A stretch of 64,000 nt of DNA, taken from Streptomyces sp. 3214.6. GTDB taxonomy: Bacteria > Actinomycetota > Actinomycetes > Streptomycetales > Streptomycetaceae. Below are positions 23,448 to 32,541 of the stretch, one piece after another. How positions within the stretch are numbered: position 1 is the stretch's first letter; the number at the start of each line of letters is the position of its first letter. The translations under genes were made by a program, and so were the position numbers. The notes under the pieces are model-generated. The model did no database searches and was not told the origin of the DNA. It saw nothing but the letters and a program-made list of their open reading frames with translations. The stretch spans positions 7,254,001-7,318,000 of the forward strand of contig NZ_LT670819.1 of the NCBI RefSeq assembly GCF_900129855.1, in the 5' to 3' direction.

Positions 23448-24691
23448 TCGGAGGCAGGGTCGGGGACGGTACCGGGGGCGGGATCGGGGACGGGGGTGAG
23501 GGCGGCGGGCCTCGGCGCCGTCGAGCGCCAGAGGCGTACGGCCGCGGTGAGCGTGGCGGCGACCAGAAGGCCGTTGCGCAGGACCATGAGGGTGACGCCG
23601 AAGGGGGTGCTCCTCACGACGTCTGCGAAGGAGATCGGGAACTCCAGGACCGTCACGAGGGACGCGGTCAGGACCAGGGCGGCGGGGAGGGGCATGCGGC
23701 TGTCGGGGAAGCACAGGCAGACCGCCGCGAGGCCGATCAGCCAGATCAGGTACTGGGGGCTGATCACCCGGCTGGTCACCGTGAACAACAGGACCGCCGT
23801 GAAGGCCGCCTCCGCGAGGGTGTGCGCGGCCAGGCGTCGCACCGTCAGCCGCCACAGCAGCAGCCAGCCGAACGCGACCGCGGTCAGCCCCAGGGACACC
23901 TCGCTGACGACGTCCACGTACGGGCCGAGGAACTCCAGTGAGCCGTAGCGGAGCAGCACCTCGCCCCGCCAGCCGAACTGCCGGGCCACATGCAGGACGA
24001 GGGCGCCCAGCGACTCCACCTCGGTACCCCGGTCGCGCTGGAAGGTGAGGAAGGCGAAGGCGCCGGGCATGGCGAGGGCGAACACGCCGGCCAGGGCGCC
24101 GACGGTCACCGCGGCCGCGCCCCACGCCCGCTTGCGCACCGCGCCCGCCAGCAGCAGCACCGGCCACACCTTCAGCAGCGCCGCGAAGCCCGTCAGCGTG
24201 CCCATCGTCCGGGGGTGGCGGACCCCGGCGAGCAGTGCGGCGACCGCGACCGCCGTCACCATCACGTCGTAGCGGGAGTAGACGGTCGGGCCGAGCAGCG
24301 GGAGGCCCGCCACCCACAACCAGGCGCCGCGCAGGGACCGGCCGGGGCGCAGCCCCGAGTTCAGCAGCAGCATGAGGACGGCCAGGTCGGCGAGGAAGGC
24401 CAGGACGAAGAAGGCCGAGGCGTAGTCGAGGAAGGGCAGCAGCGCGGGGGAGAGGATCGCGAGGGCGGCGGCGGGCGGATACTGCCAGGTGACGTCGGCC
24501 GCCGGGAACGCGCCGGTGCGCAGGACGTCGTTCCAGCCCTGGTAGATGACGGAGACGTCGACGGTGACGTCCGGGCCGGGGAAGAGGAACACCTTGAAGA
24601 CGCAGAGCAGCAGGGCGAGCCGGGTCACGCCCCAGGTCGTCAGCAGACCCGTCAGGGGCCGCGTCGCGTCCGTTGTCTCCATGGCGCACAT
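23408..24691 (-). CDS. GT87-type (DUF2029) polyprenol-mannose-dependent mannosyltransferase
   Basis: A 427-residue protein with about ten membrane helices resembling the GT-C glycosyltransferases of family GT87 that use polyprenyl-phosphate-mannose outside the membrane. Supporting features are an early periplasmic loop with acidic residues (PDVTVDVSVIYQGWNDVL) and the motif GPTVYSRYDVMV. The tail is proline-rich (TPVPDPAPGTVPDPAS). A second in-frame ATG at 24682 is possible. It is divergent from a PimB'-like glycosyltransferase with only 69 bp between, and both are likely to build phosphatidylinositol mannosides or related glycans; the acceptor is inferred. Confidence 0.8.
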   Translation of the reverse strand: MCAMETTDATRPLTGLLTTWGVTRLALLLCVFKVFLFPGPDVTVDVSVIYQGWNDVLRTGAFPAADVTWQYPPAAALAILSPALLPFLDYASAFFVLAFLADLAVLMLLLNSGLRPGRSLRGAWLWVAGLPLLGPTVYSRYDVMVTAVAVAALLAGVRHPRTMGTLTGFAALLKVWPVLLLAGAVRKRAWGAAAVTVGALAGVFALAMPGAFAFLTFQRDRGTEVESLGALVLHVARQFGWRGEVLLRYGSLEFLGPYVDVVSEVSLGLTAVAFGWLLLWRLTVRRLAAHTLAEAAFTAVLLFTVTSRVISPQYLIWLIGLAAVCLCFPDSRMPLPAALVLTASLVTVLEFPISFADVVRSTPFGVTLMVLRNGLLVAATLTAAVRLWRSTAPRPAALTPVPDPAPGTVPDPASDQAARTGEPAVSP

Positions 24692-24746
24692 GATCTACTG
24701 CCGGCCTGTGAGCCGCCGCCCCGCGCAGCTGTGAACGGCATTTGGA

Positions 24747-24752
24747 TAGGGT
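24747..24752 (+). promoter_or_regulatory. -10 box of a leaderless promoter
   Basis: TAGGGT is followed by 8 bases and the ATG at 24761; there is no ribosome binding site, so a leaderless mRNA is expected. Confidence 0.5.
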
Positions 24753-24760
24753 CGGCTGCG

Positions 24761-25903
24761 ATGCACAAGACCCTGATCGTGACGAACGACTTTCCGCCCC
24801 GGCCGGGCGGTATCCAGGCGTTCCTGCACAACATGGCGCTCCGGCTCGACCCGGACCGTCTCGTCGTCTATGCCTCCACCTGGAAGCGCTCGCGCGAGGG
24901 CGTCGAGGCGACGGCCGCCTTCGACGCCGAGCAGCCCTTCACCGTCGTACGAGACTCCACGACGATGCTGCTGCCGACGCCCGGGGCGACCCGGCGGGCC
25001 GTCGGGCTGCTGCGCGAGCACGGGTGCACGTCGGTGTGGTTCGGGGCGGCCGCGCCGCTCGGGCTGATGGCGCCGGCGCTGCGCAGGGCGGGCGCCGAGC
25101 GGCTGGTGGCGACGACGCACGGGCACGAGGCCGGATGGGCGCAGCTGCCCGCCTCCCGGCAGCTCCTCGGCCGGATCGGCGAGACCACGGACACGATCAC
25201 CTACCTCGGCGAGTACACACGCTCGCGGATAGCGACCGCGCTGAGCGCCGAGGCGGCCGGACGGATGGTGCAGCTGCCGCCGGGCGTCGACGAGAAGACC
25301 TTCCACCCGGGCTCGGGCGGCGACGAGGTGCGGGCGCGGCTCGGGTTGGCCGACCGGCCGGTGGTCGTGTGCGTCTCGCGGCTGGTGCCGCGCAAGGGGC
25401 AGGACACGCTGATCCTCGCCATGCCCCGGATCCTGGCGGCCGAGCCCGAGGCGGTCCTGCTGATCGTCGGGGGCGGCCCCTACGAGAAGGACCTGCGCAG
25501 GCTCGCGTCCGAGACGGGGGTGGCGGACTCCGTGCGGTTCACCGGGTCCGTGCCCTGGTCGCAGCTGCCCGCCCACTACGGCGCCGGCGACGTCTTCGCG
25601 ATGCCGTGCCGGACGCGGCGGGGCGGGCTGGACGTCGAGGGCCTCGGGATCGTCTACCTGGAGGCCTCCGCGACCGGACTGCCCGTCGTCGCCGGGGACT
25701 CCGGCGGCGCGCCCGACGCCGTGCTCGACGGGGAGACGGGCTGGGTCGTGCGGGGCGGCTCGCCCGCCGAGGCGGCCGAGCGGATCGCCGTGCTGCTCGG
25801 GGACGCCGAACTGCGCCGCCGGATGGGGGAGCGGGGGCGGCAGTGGGTCGAGGAGAAGTGGCGCTGGGACCTGCTCGCGGAGAAGCTGAAAACATTGCTC
25901 TAG
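24761..25903 (+). CDS. GT4-family glycosyltransferase, PimB'-like mannosyltransferase
   Basis: A 380-residue GT-B enzyme. The N-terminus TLIVTNDFPPRPGGIQAFLHNMA matches the mycobacterial PimB' (Rv2188c) type recalled for the second mannose transfer to phosphatidylinositol. The C-terminal nucleotide-sugar domain has VSRLVPRKGQDTLILA and the EGLGIVYLEASATGLPVV motif with the catalytic glutamates. The start at 24761 directly follows a -10 box (8 bases), and the upstream frame is a shadow of the opposite gene. It acts on the cytoplasmic face with GDP-mannose, if the assignment is right. Confidence 0.86.
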   Translation: MHKTLIVTNDFPPRPGGIQAFLHNMALRLDPDRLVVYASTWKRSREGVEATAAFDAEQPFTVVRDSTTMLLPTPGATRRAVGLLREHGCTSVWFGAAAPLGLMAPALRRAGAERLVATTHGHEAGWAQLPASRQLLGRIGETTDTITYLGEYTRSRIATALSAEAAGRMVQLPPGVDEKTFHPGSGGDEVRARLGLADRPVVVCVSRLVPRKGQDTLILAMPRILAAEPEAVLLIVGGGPYEKDLRRLASETGVADSVRFTGSVPWSQLPAHYGAGDVFAMPCRTRRGGLDVEGLGIVYLEASATGLPVVAGDSGGAPDAVLDGETGWVVRGGSPAEAAERIAVLLGDAELRRRMGERGRQWVEEKWRWDLLAEKLKTLL

Positions 25904-25956
25904 ACTTTTCTCCCTTTGCCCTAGGCGGAGGGTGAAAATCCGCTGATGCTGCGCAC

Positions 25957-27594
25957 ATGACAGCCAAACTGATGCAGCGTCAGCTGACGAGACGTCAAAT
26001 CCTTGGTATGGCCGCCCTTCAGACGGCGGCCACCCTCGGCTTCACCCGCGTAGGACTCCAGTCCGCCCAGGCGGCCGAGCCCGCCGCCGTCGAATCCGCC
26101 CCCGCCATCGTCGTCGGCTCCGGCTACGGCGCCGCGGTCGCCGCCCTGCGCCTGGGCCAGGCCGGCATCCGCACCCTCGTCCTGGAGATGGGCCGGTTGT
26201 GGAACACGGCCGGCGCCGACGGAAAGGTCTTCTGCAACACCGCCAACCCCGACCAGCGGTCCATGTGGTTCCGCACCCGCACCGAAGCGCCGCTGGCCAC
26301 CTTCCTGTGGCTGGACGTCGTCAACAGGGACATCAGCCTCTACCCCGGCGTTCTGGACCGGGTGCACTTCGACAACATGTCCGTCTTCGTGGGCCGCGGC
26401 GTCGGCGGCGGCTCCCTGGTCAACGGCTCGATGGCCGTCACCCCGCTCCAGTCCTACTTCGCCGAGCAGTTCCCCACCGTCGACGCGGGCGAGATGTACT
26501 CCACGTACTTCCCGCGCGCCCGCGCCATGCTCGGCGTCAACAGCGTCGACCCCGCCTGGTTCGAGTCGACCGAGTGGTACCAGTTCACCCGCGTCTCGCG
26601 GAAACACGCGGCGAACACCGGCCTGAAGACCACCTTCGTGCCCAGCGTCTACGACTTCGGCTACATGCAGCGCGAAGCCGCCGGAACCGCCGTCAAGTCC
26701 GCCCTCGACCAGGAGGTCATCTACGGGAACAACTACGGAAAACGCAGCCTCGACAAGTCGTATCTGGCGTCGGCGCTCGGCACCGGCAACGTCACGATCC
26801 ACACCATGGAGAAGGTGCGCGGGATCAGCCGGGCGAGCGACGGGACGTACCTCCTGACCGCCGACCGCATCGACGTCACCGGCAAGGTCGTCGAGACCAG
26901 GCAGTACGGCTGCACCTACCTCTTCCTCGGCGGCGGCAGCCTCGGGACCAGCGAACTCCTCGTCCGGGCGCGGGACACGGGCACACTGCCCGCGCTGGAC
27001 GCGTCCGTCGGCGCGGGCTGGGGCCCCAACGGCAACGTGATGCTCGGGCGGGCCAACCACCTGTGGGACACCGTCGGCGCCAACCAGTCGACCATGCCGG
27101 TGATGGGCATCGACGACTGGGCCAACACCGCCAACCCCGTCTTCGCGGAGATCGCCCCGCTCCCCACGGGACTCGAACACTGGGTCAGCCTCTACCTGGC
27201 GATCACCAAGAACCCGCAGCGGGCGGCGTTCACGTACGACGCCTCCTCCGGCGGGGTGAAGCTCGGCTGGAGCGCCGCACAGAGCGCCGTCTCCGTGAGC
27301 ATGGCGAAGAAACTGTTCGACCGGATCAACTCGGCGAACTCCACCATCTACCGGTACGACCTGTTCGGCTCCGGAAACAAGGTCTTCGCCGACGACTTCA
27401 CCTACCACCCGCTCGGCGGCTGCGTGTTGGGCAAGGCGACCGACAACTACGGCCGGGTGAAGGGGTATTCGAAGCTGTACGTCACCGACGGCTCACTGGT
27501 GCCCGGCAACATCGGGGTGAACCCGTTCGTCACGATCACCGCGCTCGCCGAACGCACGATGGCGCGGGTCCTCGTGGAGGACACCGCGCCATGA
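25957..27594 (+). CDS. choA: Cholesterol oxidase (GMC oxidoreductase), Tat-exported
   Basis: A 545-residue FAD enzyme closely matching Streptomyces ChoA along its whole length. The N-terminus has a twin-arginine signal (LTRRQILGMAA) cut after SAQAA. The FAD-binding site is VVGSGYGAAVAALRLG (about 53-68). Counting against the ChoA active site, Glu398 (AEIAPLPTG), His484 (YHPLGGC) and Asn522 (GVNPFVT) are all present with the same spacing (86 and 38 residues) as E361, H447 and N485. It oxidises 3-beta-hydroxysterols to 4-en-3-ones with hydrogen peroxide release outside the cell. No clear ribosome binding site precedes the ATG. Confidence 0.95.
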   Translation: MTAKLMQRQLTRRQILGMAALQTAATLGFTRVGLQSAQAAEPAAVESAPAIVVGSGYGAAVAALRLGQAGIRTLVLEMGRLWNTAGADGKVFCNTANPDQRSMWFRTRTEAPLATFLWLDVVNRDISLYPGVLDRVHFDNMSVFVGRGVGGGSLVNGSMAVTPLQSYFAEQFPTVDAGEMYSTYFPRARAMLGVNSVDPAWFESTEWYQFTRVSRKHAANTGLKTTFVPSVYDFGYMQREAAGTAVKSALDQEVIYGNNYGKRSLDKSYLASALGTGNVTIHTMEKVRGISRASDGTYLLTADRIDVTGKVVETRQYGCTYLFLGGGSLGTSELLVRARDTGTLPALDASVGAGWGPNGNVMLGRANHLWDTVGANQSTMPVMGIDDWANTANPVFAEIAPLPTGLEHWVSLYLAITKNPQRAAFTYDASSGGVKLGWSAAQSAVSVSMAKKLFDRINSANSTIYRYDLFGSGNKVFADDFTYHPLGGCVLGKATDNYGRVKGYSKLYVTDGSLVPGNIGVNPFVTITALAERTMARVLVEDTAP

Positions 27595-27622
27595 CGTTCC
27601 GTCAGCAGGCCTTCAGGGGCCG

Positions 27623-29419
27623 CTACTTGGCGTAGAGCGCCTCGATCTCGCCCGCGTAGTCCTTCGCCACCACGTTGCGCTTGAGCTTCAGCGACGGCGT
27701 GAGATGGCCCGAGTCCTCCGTGAACTGGGAGGAGAGAATGCGGAACTTCCGCACCGATTCCGCCTTCGAGACCGCGGCGTTGCCGTCGTCGATCGCCGAC
27801 TGGATGGCGGCCTGAAGGTCGGCATCGTCGCGCAGCGACGCCGCGGTCGAATCCGCCGACTTGCCGTGGTCGGCGGCCCAACGGCCCAGGAACTCCTCGT
27901 CGATGGTGACCAGCGCGCCCACGAACGGCCGCCCGTCGCCCACCACCATGCACTCCGCGACCAGCGCGTGCGCGCGGATGCGGTCCTCGATCACGGCCGG
28001 AGCGACGTTCTTGCCGCCCGCGGTGACGATGATCTCCTTCTTGCGGCCGGTGATGCGGAGGTAACCGTCCTCGTCGAGGGTGCCGATGTCACCGGTGTGG
28101 AACCAGCCGTCGGCCAGCGCCTCGGCGGTCGCGCCCGGGTTGTTCCAGTACCCCTTGAACAGGTGCTCGCCGTGCAGCAGCACCTCGCCGTCGTCCGCGA
28201 TGCGCACCACCGAGCCCGGCAGCGGCTGCCCGACCGTGCCGATCTTCTGCCGGTCCCACGGGTTGAACGCCGTCGCGGCACAGGACTCCGTCAGGCCGTA
28301 GCCCTCCAGGACGGTGAAGCCGATGCCGCGGAAGAAGTGACCGAGGCGCTCGCCCAGCGGGGCGCCGCCGGAGATCGCGTACTCGCCCTTGCCGCCGAGG
28401 ACCGCGCGCAGCTTGCTGTAGACCAGCTTGTCGAACACCTTGTGCTTGATCTTCAGAGCGAGCGGCGGGCCCGCCGGGAGCTCCAGCGCCTTGCTGTACG
28501 CGATCGCGGTGTCGGCCGCCTTGTCGAAGATCGCGCCCTTGCCGTCCGCCTGCGCCTTGGCGCGCGCCGAGTTGTACACCTTCTCGAAGACCCGCGGCAC
28601 GCCCAGGATCAGCGTCGGCCGGAAGGACGCCAGCTCGTCGGTGAGGTTCTTGATGTCCGGGACGGTGCCCAGCTTGATCGGCGCCATCATCGGGGCGATC
28701 TGCACCAACCGGCCGAAGACATGCGCGAGCGGCAGGAAGAGCAGCACACTGCACTCACCGGTGCGGAACAGCGGCCGCAGGCGTTCCACGACGTTTCCGC
28801 ACTCGGCGAAGAAGCTGCGGTGCGTCAGCACACAGCCCTTGGGCCGGCCGGTCGTGCCGGAGGTGTAGACGATGGTCGCCGGGTCGTCGGCCTTGACCTG
28901 CGAGCTGCGCTCCTCGACGGCCTGGTCGGAGACGTCCTGGCCGAGCCGCCCGAGCTCCTCGACCGCGCCCGCCTCGATCTGCCACACATGCTTCAGTGCC
29001 GGCAGCGAGTCACGCACCGACTCGACGGCCGCCGCGTGGTTGTCCAGCTCGACGACGACCGCCGTCGCACCCGAGTCGGAGAGGATCCACTGCACCTGCT
29101 CCGGCGAGCTGGTCTCGTACACCGGCACGGTGACCGCGCCCGCGCACCAGATCGCGAAGTCGAGCAGCGTCCACTCGTAGCGGGTGCGCGACATCAGCCC
29201 GACCCGGTCGCCTGCCTGCACGCCGGAGGCGATGAGGCCCTTGGCCGCGGCGTGCACCTCGGCCAGGAAGGCTGTCGCCGTCACGTCCTGCCAGGCGTCG
29301 CCCACCTTGCGGGCGATGACGGCGACGTCGGGATGCTGCGCGGCGTTTCTGCGGACGATGTCGGTCAGATTGCCGTCCGCAGGGACCTCGTACAAAGCCG
29401 GAAGGCTGAACTCGCGCAA
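27623..29419 (-). CDS. Long-chain acyl-CoA synthetase (FadD15-like)
   Basis: A 598-residue AMP-forming ligase. Motifs: the P-loop-like IVYTSGTTGRPKGCVLTH, LEGYGLTESCAATAFN, the DGWFHTGDIGTLDEDGYLRITGRKKE hinge and the C-terminal lysine in PSLKLKRN. It activates long-chain fatty acids to acyl-CoA on the inner membrane face. The start is a TTG at 29419 with GAGGAG eight bases upstream. The 305-bp region to the next gene contains a TetR-type palindrome that recurs at 62077. Confidence 0.93.
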   Translation of the reverse strand: MREFSLPALYEVPADGNLTDIVRRNAAQHPDVAVIARKVGDAWQDVTATAFLAEVHAAAKGLIASGVQAGDRVGLMSRTRYEWTLLDFAIWCAGAVTVPVYETSSPEQVQWILSDSGATAVVVELDNHAAAVESVRDSLPALKHVWQIEAGAVEELGRLGQDVSDQAVEERSSQVKADDPATIVYTSGTTGRPKGCVLTHRSFFAECGNVVERLRPLFRTGECSVLLFLPLAHVFGRLVQIAPMMAPIKLGTVPDIKNLTDELASFRPTLILGVPRVFEKVYNSARAKAQADGKGAIFDKAADTAIAYSKALELPAGPPLALKIKHKVFDKLVYSKLRAVLGGKGEYAISGGAPLGERLGHFFRGIGFTVLEGYGLTESCAATAFNPWDRQKIGTVGQPLPGSVVRIADDGEVLLHGEHLFKGYWNNPGATAEALADGWFHTGDIGTLDEDGYLRITGRKKEIIVTAGGKNVAPAVIEDRIRAHALVAECMVVGDGRPFVGALVTIDEEFLGRWAADHGKSADSTAASLRDDADLQAAIQSAIDDGNAAVSKAESVRKFRILSSQFTEDSGHLTPSLKLKRNVVAKDYAGEIEALYAK

Positions 29420-29650
29420 GACTGCTGCTCCTCATAGGGCGCCGGCGCCACGACGTTGTGCGATGCGACGGTGGGGTCCAAGGCTCGGGCGTGTGCTCGG
29501 GACTCGGTGGCTCTCGAAGGTTGAAATCCAGAGCACGACTGGACTGCCCGGACGTTACCCGCCGGTATGGCCTCTTCGACAGGGGGGTCCGACGAGATGT
29601 TCGCTGCGTCACACAGATTGGTGTTTCCCGGCTGACAGTAGTCCACCGCT

Positions 29651-29668
29651 TTACTGACTGGCCAGTAA
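29651..29668. promoter_or_regulatory. Putative TetR operator, same core as at 62077
   Basis: TTACTG-ACTGGC-CAGTAA is an inverted repeat (29651-29668) and contains the perfect palindrome ACTGGCCAGT (29657-29666). Its core ACTGACTGGCCAGT (29653-29666) differs from the site at 62077-62090 in one base. Confidence 0.6.
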
Positions 29669-29710
29669 CCGGTATTCCGGCCGCCACTGTTCACGTATGC
29701 CGCACACGCC

Positions 29711-29716
29711 TACCCT
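29711..29716 (+). promoter_or_regulatory. -10 box of a leaderless promoter
   Basis: TACCCT is 8 bases from the ATG at 29725; TGTTCA 17 bases further up is a weak -35. Confidence 0.45.
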
Positions 29717-29724
29717 TGATCGCC

Positions 29725-30522
29725 ATGGCATCCACACCGTCCGGAAACCACAGAACACGCATCCATGTGGTCAGCGACGTGCACGGCAACGCGCGCGACC
29801 TGGCCCGGGCCGGGGAGGGCGCGGACGCGCTGATCTGTCTGGGCGACCTGGTGCTGTTCCTGGACTACGCCGACCACTCGCGTGGCATCTTCCCCGACCT
29901 CTTCGGCGAGGAGAACGCCGACCTCCTCGTGGAACTGCGCACCGCCCGCCGATTCGAGGAGGCCCGCGAGCTCGGCGCCCGGCTGTGGAGCGGCGTCGGC
30001 GGCGACCGGGCCGCACTCATCGAGAAGGCCGTCCGCAAGCAGTACGCCGAGATGTTCACGGCGTTCCCCAATCCGACGTACGCGACCTACGGCAACGTCG
30101 ACATCCCCCAGCTGTGGCCCGAATTCGCCGGACCGGGCACGACCGTCCTGGACGGGGAGCGGGTGGAGATCGGCGGCCGCGTCTTCGGCTTCGTCGGCGG
30201 CGGACTGAAGACGCCCATGCGCACCCCGTACGAGATCAGCGACGAGGAGTACGCCGCGAAGATCGAGGCCGTCGGCGAGGTCGACGTGCTGTGCACCCAC
30301 ATCCCGCCCGAGGTGCCCGAACTCGTCTACGACACCGTGGCGCGCCGCTTCGAACGGGGCAGCCGCGCCCTGCTGGACGCCATCCGCCGCACCCGTCCCC
30401 GCTACTCGCTCTTCGGCCATGTCCACCAGCCGCTCGCCCGCCGGATGCGCATCGGGGCGACCGAGTGCGTCAACGTGGGGCACTTCGCGGGCAGCGGCAA
30501 GCCGTGGGCGCTGGAGTGGTGA
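29725..30522 (+). CDS. Metallophosphoesterase
   Basis: A 265-residue calcineurin-like phosphoesterase with the metal-binding series VVSDVHGNARD (D and H), CLGDLVLF (GD), TYGNVDIPQ (GN), LCTHIPPE (H) and LFGHVHQ (GHxH), so a complete two-metal site. The physiological substrate is unknown. The ATG at 29725 sits 8 bases after a -10 box, so the mRNA is probably leaderless; the longer upstream frame has no coding character. Confidence 0.9.
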   Translation: MASTPSGNHRTRIHVVSDVHGNARDLARAGEGADALICLGDLVLFLDYADHSRGIFPDLFGEENADLLVELRTARRFEEARELGARLWSGVGGDRAALIEKAVRKQYAEMFTAFPNPTYATYGNVDIPQLWPEFAGPGTTVLDGERVEIGGRVFGFVGGGLKTPMRTPYEISDEEYAAKIEAVGEVDVLCTHIPPEVPELVYDTVARRFERGSRALLDAIRRTRPRYSLFGHVHQPLARRMRIGATECVNVGHFAGSGKPWALEW

Positions 30523-30662
30523 CCGCGACGGTGCCCCGACGGTCCCCCGACATTGCACCGACAGCGAGCCGACTCCGGGTGAAGGCGGCTGGTCGGGCGC
30601 GCGGTAGCCTTCACGCTGCACACACGTACACGTACCGGCCCGCATCTGGAGGAGCCACCGCG

Positions 30663-31106
30663 ATGGCGGAACACACCAGCTCGAGCATCACGATCGAGGC
30701 GGCACCGGCCGATGTCATGGCGGTGATCGCCGACTTCGCCCGCTACCCGGACTGGACCGGAGAGGTGAAGCAGGCGGAGGTCCTCGAGACGGACGAGCGC
30801 GGCCGCGCCGAGCAGGTCCGCCTGGTCATGGACGCCGGCGCCATCAAGGACGACCAGGTCCTCGGCTACACCTGGACCGGCGAGCACGAGGTGTCCTGGA
30901 CCCTGGTGAAGTCCCAGATGCTGCGCCAGCTCGACGGCACCTACCTCCTCAAGCCGGCCGGCGCCGGCGCGACCGAGGTCACCTACCGGCTGACCGTGGA
31001 CGTCAAGATCCCCATGCTGGGCATGATCAAGCGCAAGGCCGAGAAGGTCATCATCGACCGCGCCCTGGCAGGCCTGAAGAAGCGCGTGGAGTCGGGGGAG
31101 AAGTAG
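30663..31106 (+). CDS. SRPBCC/START-like lipid-binding fold protein (polyketide cyclase/dehydratase family)
   Basis: A 147-residue single-domain protein with the SRPBCC helix-grip fold: ITIEAAPADVMAVIADFARYPDWTGEVKQAEVL is the conserved first third and the last helix is amphipathic and basic (GMIKRKAEKVIIDRALAGLKKRVE). It probably binds a hydrophobic ligand; the ligand is unknown. A strong GGAGGAG precedes the ATG at 30663. It may form part of the lipid gene neighbourhood with the upstream acyl-CoA synthetase. Confidence 0.85.
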   Translation: MAEHTSSSITIEAAPADVMAVIADFARYPDWTGEVKQAEVLETDERGRAEQVRLVMDAGAIKDDQVLGYTWTGEHEVSWTLVKSQMLRQLDGTYLLKPAGAGATEVTYRLTVDVKIPMLGMIKRKAEKVIIDRALAGLKKRVESGEK

Positions 31107-31151
31107 CCGGCTCCGTCTTCGGTTCCTCGGGCCACGGCCGAGCACCATCAG

Positions 31152-31230
31152 CCCGTCGGGGGCGCCCCCTCCGGGGGAGCTTGAGGACGAGGCCCTTCAG
31201 GGCCGAGGGGGTCTGCGGGCGCAGCCCCCA
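31152..31230. repeat. Dispersed Streptomyces intergenic repeat with hairpin
   Basis: The sequence GGGGGCGCCCCCTCCGGGGG at the left and the hairpin 31207-31229 (GGGGG-T-CTGCG-GG-CGCAG-CCCCC) are the familiar pieces of a palindromic element found between many Streptomyces genes. It may serve as a terminator for the SRPBCC gene. Confidence 0.6.
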
Positions 31231-31259
31231 GGACGGCACGACCGGTACCGTTCACCCCC

Positions 31260-32444
31260 ATGCGCACCCTTCTGATCACGGGACCGGGCGGTTCCGGACG
31301 CACCACCGTCGCCGCCGCCACCGCCCTACGCGCCGCAGGCACAGGCACTCGCACGCTCGTCCTCAGCGCCGACCGCACCGACACCCTCGGCGCCGCGCTC
31401 GGAGTACGCACCGGGGCGCACCCCACAAGGGTCACCCCCCACCTCAACGCCTGGCGCCCCGACGCGGCGGCCGGCTTCCGGGACGACCTGGCCGGCTTCC
31501 AGGACCGCGCCACCACCGTCCTCGACCTGCTCGGCGCCTCCCGGCTCGACCCGGAGGAGGTCACCCCCCTCCCCGGCGCCGAGGAGCTCACCCTCCTGCG
31601 CGCCCTGCGCGACGCGGCCCTCGCCGACGGCGAGGGCCGCCACGAACTCCTCGTCGTCGACCTGCCGCCCGTCCCGCAGGCCCTCGCCCTGCTGGCCCTC
31701 CCGGAGGAGCTGCGCCGCTACCTGCGCCGCCTGCTCCCGCCGGAACGGCAGGCCGCCCGCGCCCTGCGCCCCATGCTCGGCCGGCTCGCCGGCGTGCCGA
31801 TGCCCGCCGAGTGGCTGTACGAGACGACCGCCCGCTGGGACCTGGAGCTGGCCGCGGTCGAGGCCGTCCTCGCCGACCCCGCCACCGCCGTCCGCCTCGT
31901 CGCCGAGCCGGGACCGGCCGGCGCCGACGCCGTCCGCGACGCCCGGCTCGGCCTCGCCCTGCGCGCCCTGCCCGTCGAGTCCCTCGTCGCCAACCGCGTC
32001 CTGCCGGAGGCGGCCGCGGCCGACAGTCCCCTCGGCCCGCTCGGCAGGCTCGTCACCCAGCAGCACAAGGCCCTCGGGGAGTGGGGCGGGACGGTGCGGC
32101 CTGTCGCCCACCTCGGCCACGACCCCCGTGGCGCCGACGACCTCACCGCACTCGCGGTGCCCGCCGTCAACCCGGCGACCTCCCCGGTCGAGTGGCCCGT
32201 CACCGACCGGCTCGCCCAGGACGGCGTACTCGTCTGGCACCTCCCGCTGCCCGGCGCCATACGCGATGACCTCGACCTCGTGCGCCGCGGCGACGAACTC
32301 GTCGTCACCGCCGGACCCTTCCGCCGTATCGTCGCGCTGCCCTCCGTCCTGCGCCGCTGCACCGTCGACGGCGCCGCCCTGCGCGACGGCGAGCTGTGCG
32401 TCCGGTTCGCCCCCGACCCCGACCTGTGGCCACAGGGACGATGA
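31260..32444 (+). CDS. ArsA/Get3-like ATPase
   Basis: A 394-residue P-loop ATPase of the SIMIBI class. The Walker A motif at the N-terminus, ITGPGGSGRTTVAAATAL, is of the deviant type except that the signature lysine is replaced by arginine (GGSGRTT instead of GKGGVGKT). A switch-like segment LLVVDLPPVPQ (about 140-150) carries the Walker B aspartate. The arginine substitution makes ATP hydrolysis uncertain. Actinobacteria carry such ArsA-like proteins in pairs outside arsenic operons; the role is unknown. It is followed by the SCO2127-like gene and glkA in the same direction. Confidence 0.75.
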   Translation: MRTLLITGPGGSGRTTVAAATALRAAGTGTRTLVLSADRTDTLGAALGVRTGAHPTRVTPHLNAWRPDAAAGFRDDLAGFQDRATTVLDLLGASRLDPEEVTPLPGAEELTLLRALRDAALADGEGRHELLVVDLPPVPQALALLALPEELRRYLRRLLPPERQAARALRPMLGRLAGVPMPAEWLYETTARWDLELAAVEAVLADPATAVRLVAEPGPAGADAVRDARLGLALRALPVESLVANRVLPEAAAADSPLGPLGRLVTQQHKALGEWGGTVRPVAHLGHDPRGADDLTALAVPAVNPATSPVEWPVTDRLAQDGVLVWHLPLPGAIRDDLDLVRRGDELVVTAGPFRRIVALPSVLRRCTVDGAALRDGELCVRFAPDPDLWPQGR

Positions 32445-32541
32445 ACCGCGGGCACGATGAACGACGTACCGCCGTTCGGGTAACGTCGTAAGAACGAGCC
32501 GTCATCAGGCGTCGTCCACCAGGAGTCGTCAGGAGTCCGCC

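Larger units (their letters stand above)
29420..29724. other. Divergent intergenic region with TetR-type palindrome
   Basis: This 305-bp gap holds no credible gene. It contains the ribosome binding site of the acyl-CoA synthetase, the palindrome at 29653-29666 and the -10 box of the phosphoesterase gene at 29711. Confidence 0.6.
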
